From Caldicellulosiruptoraceae bacterium PP1 (GTDB lineage Bacteria > Bacillota > Thermoanaerobacteria > Caldicellulosiruptorales > Caldicellulosiruptoraceae), in the NCBI GenBank assembly GCA_041320695.1, contig JBGGOQ010000004.1, positions 62,001-126,000 of the forward strand: 64,000 nt of DNA, in the 5' to 3' direction. How positions within the stretch are numbered: the stretch's first letter is position 1; each line of letters starts with the position of its first letter. Both the position numbers and the translations under genes were made by a program. The notes below the pieces were generated by a model, which was not told the origin of the DNA, did not search any database, and was given only the letters and a program-made list of their open reading frames with translations. Positions 10,118 through 18,854 of this stretch are shown one piece after another.

Positions 10118-10852
10118 ATGTCGCAAAAATATGCAGTTGAGATACAAAATGTTTCAATGAGGTTTAATTTAGGAAACGAAAAAATTGATAGCTTAAAGGA
10201 GTATTTTGTAAAACTTATTACTAGAAAACTATATTTTCAGGAATTTTGGGCATTACAAGATATTTCTTTAAATATAAAAAAAGGTGAAGTTTTTGGGCTT
10301 ATAGGACTAAATGGAGCAGGCAAAAGTACTCTTTTAAAGGTTATTGCAGGGGTTTTGAAGCCTACGAAAGGGAAAGTAATTGTTAGAGGTTCTATGGCTC
10401 CACTAATTGAACTTGGTGCTGGTTTTGATTATGACTTAACAGCAAGAGAGAATATATTTTTAAATGGAGCAATTTTAGGACATTCAAGAAGGTTTATGAA
10501 GGAAAAATTTGATGAAATAGTTGAATTTTCTGAACTAAAGGATTTTTTAGATGTTCCAATAAAAAACTTTTCTTCAGGAATGCAGGCAAGGCTTGGCTTT
10601 GCTATTGCAACAATTGTGGAACCAGAGATTTTGATAGTAGATGAGATTTTAGCAGTTGGAGATTTTCATTTTCAGGAGAAGTGTGAAAATAAGATAAAAA
10701 AGATGATAGATAACGGAGTTACCATTATTATGGTATCTCACTCAATTGAACAGATTGAAAGAATGTGTAAAAGGGTAGCATGGCTTGAAAAAGGCAAATT
10801 AAAGATGATTGGGCATACTAAAGAGATTTGTGAAGTTTACAAAAGAAGTTAA
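10118..10852 (+). CDS. wzt: Polysaccharide ABC exporter ATPase, short form without glycan-binding tail (Wzt)
   Basis: The Walker A motif GLNGAGKST, signature FSSGMQARLGFA and Walker B EILIVDEILAVGD identify a Wzt/TagH-type ATPase. At 244 residues it ends right after the nucleotide-binding domain. Wzt proteins that recognise methylated chain ends carry an extra C-terminal domain of 150-200 residues, which is absent here. The true start is ATG 10118 behind GGAGGG; a TTG at 10106 lies on that ribosome site and is unlikely. It acts with the permease just upstream. Confidence 0.92.
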   Translation: MSQKYAVEIQNVSMRFNLGNEKIDSLKEYFVKLITRKLYFQEFWALQDISLNIKKGEVFGLIGLNGAGKSTLLKVIAGVLKPTKGKVIVRGSMAPLIELGAGFDYDLTARENIFLNGAILGHSRRFMKEKFDEIVEFSELKDFLDVPIKNFSSGMQARLGFAIATIVEPEILIVDEILAVGDFHFQEKCENKIKKMIDNGVTIIMVSHSIEQIERMCKRVAWLEKGKLKMIGHTKEICEVYKRS

Positions 10853-10882
10853 TAACAGAAAAATGAAAAGGAATGATAAAAA

Positions 10883-11614
10883 ATGAAAGGGATCATTTTA
10901 GCGGGTGGAACTGGTTCGAGGTTATATCCATTAACAAAGGTAACCAATAAGCATTTATTACCTGTAGGTAAATATCCAATGATATATCATCCAATTTTTA
11001 AACTAAAAAGAGCTGGGATAGACCAGATAATGATTATTACAGGTAAAGAACACATGGGAGCTGTTGTTAATCTTCTTGGTAGTGGAAAGGATTTTGGAGT
11101 AGAATTTACATATAGAATTCAAGATGAAGCAGGAGGTATTGCACAGGCTCTTGGACTTTGCAACTTTTTTGTAGGAAATGATAAGTGTGTAGTAATATTA
11201 GGAGATAATATCTTTGAAGATGATATATCAGAATATGTGAAAAACTTTGAAAAGCAAGATAAAGGTGCAAAGATTCTTATTAAAGAGGTTCAGGACCCTT
11301 ATAGATTTGGGGTAGCCGAACTTAAAGGCGAAAATATAGTTTCAATAGAAGAAAAGCCAAAGAATCCAAAAAGCAATTTTGCTGTAACAGGAATCTATAT
11401 GTATGACAGCAATGTTTTTGAAATAATTAAAACCTTAAAGCCATCTCATAGAAATGAACTTGAAATAACAGATGTTAATAATCAATATTTAAAAAGAGGA
11501 GAACTAACCTTTGATATATTAAAAGGTTGGTGGACAGATGCAGGGACTTTTGAATCATTGAAAAAAGCAAATGAGTTAGCTGATAATTTAGTCATTGATT
11601 TTCACCATGTTTAA
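10883..11614 (+). CDS. rmlA: Glucose-1-phosphate thymidylyltransferase, short form
   Basis: The enzyme makes dTDP-glucose from glucose 1-phosphate and dTTP. The nucleotide-binding start MKGIILAGGTGSRLYPLT and the sugar-binding VEFTYRIQDEAGGIAQAL are clear. DNIFEDD holds the metal-binding Asp and EEKP the conserved Glu/Lys. At 243 residues it is shorter than the 290-residue RmlA of enterobacteria and belongs to the short type lacking the C-terminal allosteric part. It is the first of four dTDP-rhamnose genes, and is spaced only 5-15 nt from rmlC. Confidence 0.93.
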   Translation: MKGIILAGGTGSRLYPLTKVTNKHLLPVGKYPMIYHPIFKLKRAGIDQIMIITGKEHMGAVVNLLGSGKDFGVEFTYRIQDEAGGIAQALGLCNFFVGNDKCVVILGDNIFEDDISEYVKNFEKQDKGAKILIKEVQDPYRFGVAELKGENIVSIEEKPKNPKSNFAVTGIYMYDSNVFEIIKTLKPSHRNELEITDVNNQYLKRGELTFDILKGWWTDAGTFESLKKANELADNLVIDFHHV

Positions 11615-11628
11615 ATGAGGTGTTTTTA

Positions 11629-12090
11629 ATGGAACTTATTGAAGGAGTAAAAGTAAAAGAACTCAAAAAACATGTTGATGATAGAGGATTTTTTATGGAA
11701 ATTTTAAGAGATGATGATAATCTTTTAGAAAAGTTTGGACAAGCTTCAATGTCGTTAACTTATCCGGGAGTAATTAAAGCATTTCATTATCATAAGCTAC
11801 AAGATGATTTATGGTTCTTTCCAAAAGGGAATGCACAGGTGGTTTTATATGATTTAAGAGAGAATTCTAAGACATATAAAAAAACAAATGTATTTTACTT
11901 GGGAGAGAATAATCCGATTTTATTATTAATCCCTAAAGGTGTTGCACATGGATATAGGGTATTAGGAAATGAACCAGCAATTATTGTATATTTTACAACA
12001 ATGTCATATAACAGAGAAAATCCAGATGAATATAGAATAGCATGGGATGATAAAGAGATAAACTTTGATTGGACAACAAAGAATAGATAG
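11629..12090 (+). CDS. rmlC: dTDP-4-dehydrorhamnose 3,5-epimerase family protein
   Basis: A cupin protein of 153 residues containing HVDDRGFFMEI, VIKAFHYHKLQDDLWFF and LLIPKGVAHGYRVLG, the RmlC signature blocks. Position between rmlA and rmlB supports the role of the 3,5-epimerisation in dTDP-L-rhamnose synthesis. It is shorter than typical RmlC (about 180 residues). The His of FHYH is kept, but the block usually read as QGKLVR is QDDLWF here, so the lysine commonly counted as catalytic appears replaced. It could be a distinct subfamily with the same reaction or a related dTDP-sugar epimerase. The start is ATG 11629; the in-frame GTG at 11620 lies in the ribosome-site region. Confidence 0.82.
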   Translation: MELIEGVKVKELKKHVDDRGFFMEILRDDDNLLEKFGQASMSLTYPGVIKAFHYHKLQDDLWFFPKGNAQVVLYDLRENSKTYKKTNVFYLGENNPILLLIPKGVAHGYRVLGNEPAIIVYFTTMSYNRENPDEYRIAWDDKEINFDWTTKNR

Positions 12091-12102
12091 GTGGTGTTTT
12101 AA

Positions 12103-13041
12103 TTGGAAACAATATTAGTAACTGGTGGAGCAGGTTTTATAGGATGTAATTTTATAAGATATATGATAAATAAAGAAGAGTTTAAAATAATAAACTATGA
12201 CTTGCTAACATACGCAGGAAACTTAGATAATCTAAAGGATATAGAAACTCATCCTAATTATGTTTTTTTAAAAGGTGATATATCAGATAGAAGCAAAGTA
12301 AATGATGTTTTTAAAAACTATGAAATAAACTATGTTATAAATTTTGCTGCAGAATCTCATGTTGATAGGAGCATAACAGGACCTGATATATTTGTTAAGA
12401 CAAATGTCTTAGGAACACAAATTTTATTAGATGTTGCAAAACAACATAACATAAAAAAGTTTATTCAGATTTCAACTGATGAGGTATATGGTTCATTAGG
12501 TCCAACTGGTTATTTTACAGAAGAAACGCAACTATCACCAAATAGTCCTTATTCAGCATCAAAAGCATCAGCAGATATGATAGCAAGAGCATATTATAAG
12601 ACTTATGGACTACCCATAAATATAACAAGATGTTCAAATAACTATGGGCCATATCAACATCCAGAAAAATTTATTCCAACTATTATTCTTAATGCAATAA
12701 AAGACAATCCTATACCTGTTTATGGTGATGGACAAAATATAAGAGATTGGTTATATGTAGAAGACCATTGTAGAGCTATCGAATTGGTTTTAAAAGAAGG
12801 GAAAATAGGTGAGATTTATAATATTGGCGGGAATAATGAATGGAGAAACATTGACATTGTAAAACTAATACTAAAGATATTAGGTAAACCAGAAAATTTA
12901 ATTACCTTTGTCAAAGATAGACCCGGCCACGATAGAAGATATGCAATTGATTCAAGTAAGATACAAAGTGAATTAGGTTGGAAACCTAAGTATGAGTTTG
13001 ATGAAGGGATAAAGAGGACTGTGGAGTGGTATGGGGAATAA
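12103..13041 (+). CDS. rmlB: dTDP-glucose 4,6-dehydratase
   Basis: The NAD-binding motif VTGGAGFIGCNFIRYM, the STDEVYG block with the catalytic Asp/Glu, and the YSASKASAD active-site Tyr/Lys pair identify an SDR-type dehydratase that makes dTDP-4-keto-6-deoxyglucose. RCSNNYGPYQHPEKFIP and DGQNIRDWLYVEDH are also typical. The length is 312 residues, slightly short at the C-terminus. The start is a TTG at 12103 preceded by GGTGG. It lies 12 nt after rmlC. Confidence 0.95.
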   Translation: METILVTGGAGFIGCNFIRYMINKEEFKIINYDLLTYAGNLDNLKDIETHPNYVFLKGDISDRSKVNDVFKNYEINYVINFAAESHVDRSITGPDIFVKTNVLGTQILLDVAKQHNIKKFIQISTDEVYGSLGPTGYFTEETQLSPNSPYSASKASADMIARAYYKTYGLPINITRCSNNYGPYQHPEKFIPTIILNAIKDNPIPVYGDGQNIRDWLYVEDHCRAIELVLKEGKIGEIYNIGGNNEWRNIDIVKLILKILGKPENLITFVKDRPGHDRRYAIDSSKIQSELGWKPKYEFDEGIKRTVEWYGE

Positions 13042-13065
13042 TCAGCTAAGAGAGGTTTTAGAGCT

Positions 13066-16053
13066 ATGAGTTCTGACATTTATAATGATAAATACTATAA
13101 TAATTATTTTAATGGGAATCCATATGACAGAAATTTTGAAACAATAATGAAATTTTTTGGAGATATTGCTGATTACATTATAAAGACATTTAATCCAAAA
13201 CGAACACTTGATGTAGGCTGTGCAAAAGGTTTATTAGTTGAATGCCTTAGGGATAGAGGTGTTGAAGCATATGGATTTGATATATCAGAATATGCAATAT
13301 CACAGGTAAGAGAAGATTTAAAACCTTTTGTTTGGGTTCAATCTGCACATGAGCCTATAAAAGAAAAATATGATTTAATTACATGTATTGAAGTATTAGA
13401 ACATATTCCAAATGAATATGTTGACCAAGTTATCAAAAATATTACAAATTGTACCAATATAATTATAATATCATCTACCAGTTCGGCATTTGATGATCCA
13501 ACTCATATTAATATAAAAACTAATATTGAATGGATAAATTTATTTGCAAAATATGGATTTGTTTTGGATTATAGATATAATACAACAGAAATTATAAGTA
13601 AGGATTCATTTGTTCTTTGTAGAAGTGAGATATATAATAGCAAGTTAGTTGAAGAAAATATGTTTATAAAAGAAAAAAATAAACAGTTGGGATATTTAAT
13701 GACTCAATTACAAGAGGAATTAAATAAAATCTATAGATCAAAAGGATGGAAACTATTATTATATATTTATAAAACTAAAGAAAAGATTTATAAAATATTT
13801 CATAAAGCAATTAAATTGAGCAGAATAATGCATAAGTTAGTTAAATTATTTAATATAGTTAATATATTAAAAATTATAACTAAGGTTAAATCGATTGGTA
13901 TTAAAGGAACATATAGTTTAATTAAAAATAAAATTAACTCTAATTACACTCCAATAGAATATGATTCTTTATTATGTGAGGCTGATATATCTAATAAAAT
14001 AAAATATTTATTAGATAAATCAATAAAATTTAATATTGAAATTAATGAAAATAATTTTAATAGAATTGATATTTTTACAAATAAAAAAATTAATTATGGT
14101 ATATCAATTATGTTAAAAATAAAAGATATTAATACAAATAAATTAATAAGAAAAGTTACTGTTAAGGATATAGATATAAAGGATGATGATTATACTATTT
14201 TTCAATTTGAACCAATTAAAGATTCTTCTAATAAAAAATATGAAATAACTATAGAAAATATAGGTCAAAAAGGAATCTATGTTTTTATTGATGAAAAGTA
14301 TAATATATCAGACTATAATATAACTAGCGTAAATTTAATAAAAAGTAGAATATATATAAAAAAGTTTTTTGATAATATTTGTGAAGCATGGATTGACAAA
14401 AATGAACCAAAAGAAAAAGATTTAATTACACAAAGAAATACAAAGTTTATGATTGAACCTAAAATTAGCATTGTTGTACCAACATATAATACACCGAAGG
14501 AATTTTTAGTTGATATGATAGAATCTGTTCTAGACCAAACTTATAAAAATTGGGAATTATGTATAGCTGATGGTGGAAGCAAAAATAATACAAGAGATAT
14601 ATTAAAAGAATATGCTTTAAGAGATAGTAGAATTAAAGTAAAATTATTAGAAGGAAATAAAGGTATTGCTGGAAATTCTAATGAAGCGTTAAGCTTAGCA
14701 ACGGGTGAATATATTGCTTTACTTGATCATGATGATCTATTACCACCTTTTGCATTGTTTGAAGTAGTAAAAGTTATTAATGAAAAGCCTAATGTTGATT
14801 TTATATATTCTGATGAAGATAAGATAACAGAAGATGGAAAAAAGAGATTTGATCCTCATTTTAAGCCAGATTGGAGTCCTTTTACATTAAGAAGCTACAA
14901 CTATATTACACATTTAAGTGTAGTTAAAACAAGTTTAATTAAAAAAATAGGTGGTTTTAGAGAAGGTTATGATGGTAGTCAAGATTATGATTTGATATTA
15001 AGAGCCACTGAAATTTCCAAAGAAATATTCCATGTTCCTAAAATTCTATATCATTGGAGGATTTCAAATAATTCTACAGCATTAAAACCTGAAACAAAGC
15101 TATATGCATATGAATCAGCAAAAAAGGCATTAAGCGATCATTTGGAAAGATTAGATATTAATGGGTATGTAGAAAACGGACCAGTATATGGGAGATATAA
15201 TATAAGATATAAATATGAAAAAGAACCTTTTGTATCAATTATTATTCCAAATAAAGATAATATTAAATATCTTGAACCATGTATTAATTCAATAATAAAT
15301 TTAACAACATATAAAAATTATGAAATAATTATTTGTGAAAATAATAGTAATGAAAACAAAACTTTTGAATATTATAATAATTTATCTTCAAAATATAATA
15401 ATATAAAAATTATTCAATATAAATCTAAATTTAATTATTCGTTAGTGAATAACTTTGCGGTTAAATATTCAAACGGGGATATTTTATTATTTTTAAATAA
15501 TGATATTAAAGTGATTTCTGATGATTGGTTAAGTAATATGATTGAGATAATAATGATGAAAGATGTAGGTATTGTAGGAGCAAAATTGTTGTATTATGAT
15601 AATACAATTCAACATATTGGTGTAGTAATAGGAATGGGAGGTGTAGCAGGTCATATTGGTAGATTAAAAAATAAATATTATTCTGGACATTTAGGTAATT
15701 TTCTTGTAACAAGAAATGTTAGTGCAGTAACAGGAGCATGCCTAATGATAAGAAAAGAAGTTTTTAATGAAGTCAATGGATTTGATGAAAGATTTGAAGT
15801 AGCATTTAATGATATAGACTTATGTTTGAAAGTAAGAGAAAAAGGTTATCAGGTTGTATTAACACCATATGCGGAGCTTTATCATTATGAATCAAAAACA
15901 CGAGGTTATGAAGATACTATAGAAAAGCAACTTAGGTTTAAGAAAGAGATAGATTTATTTACTCAAAAATGGTATAAGGTACTAAAAGAAGGAGATCCTT
16001 ATTTTAATAAAAACTTTGACCTTAATTATGAAGATTATGTAATAAAAATATAG
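13066..16053 (+). CDS. Methyltransferase fused to two GT2 glycosyltransferase domains
   Basis: The 995-residue protein has three parts. Residues 1-190 are a SAM methyltransferase (RTLDVGCAKGLLVECL, then LITCIEVLEHIP). Residues 200-460 form an AT-rich linker including NKIYRSKGWKLL. Residues 465-700 are a GT2 domain (ISIVVPTYNTPKEFL, LLDHDDLLPP as the DxD region), and residues 720-960 a second one (VSIIIPNKDNIKYLE, LLFLNNDIKVIS, AVTGACLMIRKEVF). This order matches WsaE of Geobacillus stearothermophilus S-layer glycan synthesis, in which rhamnosyltransferases and a chain-capping methyltransferase share one chain. The sugar specificity is inferred from the neighbouring rml genes only. The ATG has a weak AGAGAGG site. 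Confidence 0.85.
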   Translation: MSSDIYNDKYYNNYFNGNPYDRNFETIMKFFGDIADYIIKTFNPKRTLDVGCAKGLLVECLRDRGVEAYGFDISEYAISQVREDLKPFVWVQSAHEPIKEKYDLITCIEVLEHIPNEYVDQVIKNITNCTNIIIISSTSSAFDDPTHINIKTNIEWINLFAKYGFVLDYRYNTTEIISKDSFVLCRSEIYNSKLVEENMFIKEKNKQLGYLMTQLQEELNKIYRSKGWKLLLYIYKTKEKIYKIFHKAIKLSRIMHKLVKLFNIVNILKIITKVKSIGIKGTYSLIKNKINSNYTPIEYDSLLCEADISNKIKYLLDKSIKFNIEINENNFNRIDIFTNKKINYGISIMLKIKDINTNKLIRKVTVKDIDIKDDDYTIFQFEPIKDSSNKKYEITIENIGQKGIYVFIDEKYNISDYNITSVNLIKSRIYIKKFFDNICEAWIDKNEPKEKDLITQRNTKFMIEPKISIVVPTYNTPKEFLVDMIESVLDQTYKNWELCIADGGSKNNTRDILKEYALRDSRIKVKLLEGNKGIAGNSNEALSLATGEYIALLDHDDLLPPFALFEVVKVINEKPNVDFIYSDEDKITEDGKKRFDPHFKPDWSPFTLRSYNYITHLSVVKTSLIKKIGGFREGYDGSQDYDLILRATEISKEIFHVPKILYHWRISNNSTALKPETKLYAYESAKKALSDHLERLDINGYVENGPVYGRYNIRYKYEKEPFVSIIIPNKDNIKYLEPCINSIINLTTYKNYEIIICENNSNENKTFEYYNNLSSKYNNIKIIQYKSKFNYSLVNNFAVKYSNGDILLFLNNDIKVISDDWLSNMIEIIMMKDVGIVGAKLLYYDNTIQHIGVVIGMGGVAGHIGRLKNKYYSGHLGNFLVTRNVSAVTGACLMIRKEVFNEVNGFDERFEVAFNDIDLCLKVREKGYQVVLTPYAELYHYESKTRGYEDTIEKQLRFKKEIDLFTQKWYKVLKEGDPYFNKNFDLNYEDYVIKI

Positions 16054-16104
16054 TTATATAAAGGATTGAATAATTTTTATGTGTATTAGTTATATAAGAT
16101 TAGG

Positions 16105-17115
16105 GTGATAAAAATAATTACAATTATTATTCCAAATTATAATGGATATAAATATTTAAATTCTTGCCTAAATTCACTATTAAATCAAACAAATAATAAC
16201 TATAGTATAATAATTATTGACAATAATTCGAATGATAAAAGTATTGATATAATTAATTCTTTTAAAAAAAATAAATTAAATATTGAAATATTAAAACTAG
16301 ATAAAAATTATGGATTTTCAGTTGCTGTTAATAATGGAATCAAGATGAGTGATGTAGAATATGTGATTGCACTTAATAATGATACAATTTTAGATAAGGA
16401 CTTTGTTAAAAATATTTTGCATTACGTAAGAAATAAATCTAGTATATTTTCTTATTCTTTAAAAATGATACAGAATAATAATCCTTGTATAATTGATGAT
16501 GCAGGAGACTATTATACAATACTTGGTTGGCATTATAAAAGAGGAAATGGGCTGCCTAAAGAAAAATATGATAAACCTTACGAAATTATCTCATCATGTG
16601 GTGGAGCAGCAATATATAATAAAAAGATTCTTGATGAAATAGGCTATTTTGACGAAGATTTTTTTGCATATCTTGAGGATGTTGATTTAGGTTTAAGAGC
16701 ATTAATGAGGGGATATAAAAATTTTTATTGTCCAGATGCTGAGGTTCTTCATATAGGTAGTGCTACAACAGGTAGTAAGTATAATGAATTTAAAGTTAGA
16801 CTAACTTCAAGAAACTCAATATATGTATTATATAAAAATATGCCATTATTTCATTTTATTATCAATTTTCCTTTTATTTTCTTGGGATACCTAATAAAAC
16901 TTATATTTTTTACAAAGAAAGGATTTGGAAAAGTTTATATCAATGGCATTAAAGAAGGCTTGACAACATTATATAAATTTAAGCATAAAAGAAAAGAAAA
17001 TATGAAAAAAAAGAAAATTTCAAATATAAAACTTGAATGGTATTTAGTTAAATCAACTGCTATTTTTATTTATGAGAATTTGCTTAGAATATATATAAAA
17101 TTTTTTGGGAAGTGA
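16105..17115 (+). CDS. GT2 family glycosyltransferase, membrane-associated
   Basis: The 336-residue enzyme begins with ITIIIPNYNGYKYLNSCL, then IIDNNSNDKS and a DxD-like ALNNDT that would bind nucleotide-sugar and metal. EDVDLGLRALMRGY near residue 195 is the acceptor-side signature common in rhamnosyltransferases. A hydrophobic stretch near residues 250-270 suggests membrane attachment. It starts at GTG 16105 behind a poor ribosome site. The 3' end abuts rmlD. Codon use is very AT-rich, like the preceding fusion gene and unlike rmlD. The donor is likely dTDP-rhamnose, by context only. Confidence 0.85.
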   Translation: MIKIITIIIPNYNGYKYLNSCLNSLLNQTNNNYSIIIIDNNSNDKSIDIINSFKKNKLNIEILKLDKNYGFSVAVNNGIKMSDVEYVIALNNDTILDKDFVKNILHYVRNKSSIFSYSLKMIQNNNPCIIDDAGDYYTILGWHYKRGNGLPKEKYDKPYEIISSCGGAAIYNKKILDEIGYFDEDFFAYLEDVDLGLRALMRGYKNFYCPDAEVLHIGSATTGSKYNEFKVRLTSRNSIYVLYKNMPLFHFIINFPFIFLGYLIKLIFFTKKGFGKVYINGIKEGLTTLYKFKHKRKENMKKKKISNIKLEWYLVKSTAIFIYENLLRIYIKFFGK

Positions 17116-17120
17116 TAACA

Positions 17121-17966
17121 ATGTTTCTTATTACCGGTGCGAAAGGGCAGCTTGGGCAAGAGGTTATTAGACAATTTGATGGGAAATATAAATACATAGG
17201 TATAGACATTGACCAGCTGGATATTACAGACAACAAAAAAACAATTGAGCTTATTAATGAAATAAAACCCACCCACATTATCCACTGTGCTGCATATACA
17301 AATGTAGACAAGTGTGAAGATGAAATTGATTTAGCATTTAAAGTAAATGCAATTGGGACAAGGAACTTAGCAATTACAGCCGAAAAGGTTAACGCAAAAC
17401 TAATTTATATCTCTACAGATTATGTTTTTGATGGTGAAAAACAAACACCATATAATGAATTTGATGTGCCACATCCACAAAGCATTTATGGTAAATCAAA
17501 ATTGGCTGGAGAAAACTTTGTAAAGGAATTTTGTAATAGATACTTTATTTTAAGAATAGCGTGGCTTTATGGTATAGAAGGCAATAACTTTGTAAAAACC
17601 ATAATTAGATTAGCAAAAGAAAAGGGGAAATTAGAGGTTGTTGATGACCAAAAGGGTAACCCAACATTTACAAGAGATGTTGCCAAAATCATAGAATTAT
17701 TGATGGAAACCGAAAAGTATGGTATATACCATGTCACCAATGAAGGGACAACATCTTGGTATGGCTTTACTCAAAAGATATTAAAAGAATTTAATATAGA
17801 CTGTGATTTGCAGCCAACTACATCTGATAAATTTGTTCGTCCAGCTAAAAGACCTAAAAACTCAAGCCTTGATAAAATGATGTTAAGGTTAGAGTTAAGC
17901 TTAAAAATGAGGTATTGGGAAGAGGCATTTGAGGAGTTTGCTTCTGAAATGAAAGGAAGATTATAA
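17121..17966 (+). CDS. rmlD: dTDP-4-dehydrorhamnose reductase
   Basis: The NADPH-binding motif LITGAKGQLGQEV, the block IIHCAAYTNVDKCE, STDYVFDG and the active-site YGKSKLAGE identify RmlD, the last step to dTDP-L-rhamnose. At 281 residues the length is normal. I prefer ATG 17121 over the in-frame GTG at 17112, because GGGAAG is better spaced to it and the protein then starts directly with the first strand. It is separated from rmlA, rmlC and rmlB by two glycosyltransferase genes, so the set is complete but split. Confidence 0.95.
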   Translation: MFLITGAKGQLGQEVIRQFDGKYKYIGIDIDQLDITDNKKTIELINEIKPTHIIHCAAYTNVDKCEDEIDLAFKVNAIGTRNLAITAEKVNAKLIYISTDYVFDGEKQTPYNEFDVPHPQSIYGKSKLAGENFVKEFCNRYFILRIAWLYGIEGNNFVKTIIRLAKEKGKLEVVDDQKGNPTFTRDVAKIIELLMETEKYGIYHVTNEGTTSWYGFTQKILKEFNIDCDLQPTTSDKFVRPAKRPKNSSLDKMMLRLELSLKMRYWEEAFEEFASEMKGRL

Positions 17967-17970
17967 TTAA

Positions 17971-18852
17971 ATGGATCTATCAATTATCATTGTAAATTAC
18001 AATACAATTAATCTTTTAAGAGATACTTTAAAATCTATATTTGAAAATCCCCCAAAAAAGTATTCTTTTGAAGTTATTGTTGTTGATAATAACTCTCAAG
18101 ATAAAAGTCCTGACATGGTTGAAAATGAATTTAAAAATGCTCTACTAATCAGAAATAAAAGCAATGATGGCTTTTCGGTTGCTAATAATATTGGAATCAA
18201 AAAAGCACAAGGAAAGTACATATTATTGCTAAACTCTGATACGCAGATTCTAAAAGATACATTAGATAAATGCCTTGATTTTATGGAACAAGAAAATAAT
18301 AAAAAGATAGGAATACTTGGCTGTAAAGTACTATTAACAAATGGAAAACTTGATATTGCTTGCCGAAGGGGTTTTCCAACTCCTAAGAATTCATTTTTTA
18401 AAATATTTGGTTTATCAAAACTTTTTCCAAAAAACAGGTTTTTTGCAGGGTATAATCTTACTTATCTTGATGAAAATAAGTCATATGAGGTTGACTCTGT
18501 AGTTGGAGCATTTATGCTTATTCGAAAAGAGGTAATAGAAGAAATAGGGCTATTAGATGAAGATTTCTTTATGTTTGGTGAGGATATTGATTACTGTTTT
18601 AGAGCGAAGAAAAACAACTGGAAGGTTTACTACTTTGCAGATGCAGTTATTTATCACCATAAAAAAGGCTCTGGTAGGACAAATCCTAAAGTAATTTCGG
18701 CATTTTATGATTCTATGTGGATATTTTATAAAAAGCATTACATTGACGAATATCCAAAAACAGTTGCAGTTTTAATATATATAGCAGTAAAAAGCATAAA
18801 GTATCTAAAGCTTTTATCTGCAAAGTTGAAAAGCAAAAGGAAAGGGAAATAA
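17971..18852 (+). CDS. GT2 family glycosyltransferase (rhamnosyltransferase-like)
   Basis: The 293-residue enzyme has LSIIIVNYNTINLLRDTL, VIVVDNNSQDKS, the DxD-like LLLNSDTQIL, and FFMFGEDIDYCFRAKKNNWK, the last being typical of WbbL/RfbF-like rhamnosyltransferases. There is no clear membrane segment. It starts 4 nt after rmlD and ends 2 nt before the initiating transferase, so it is part of the same operon. The linkage it makes cannot be read from sequence. Confidence 0.87.
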   Translation: MDLSIIIVNYNTINLLRDTLKSIFENPPKKYSFEVIVVDNNSQDKSPDMVENEFKNALLIRNKSNDGFSVANNIGIKKAQGKYILLLNSDTQILKDTLDKCLDFMEQENNKKIGILGCKVLLTNGKLDIACRRGFPTPKNSFFKIFGLSKLFPKNRFFAGYNLTYLDENKSYEVDSVVGAFMLIRKEVIEEIGLLDEDFFMFGEDIDYCFRAKKNNWKVYYFADAVIYHHKKGSGRTNPKVISAFYDSMWIFYKKHYIDEYPKTVAVLIYIAVKSIKYLKLLSAKLKSKRKGK

Positions 18853-18854
18853 CA

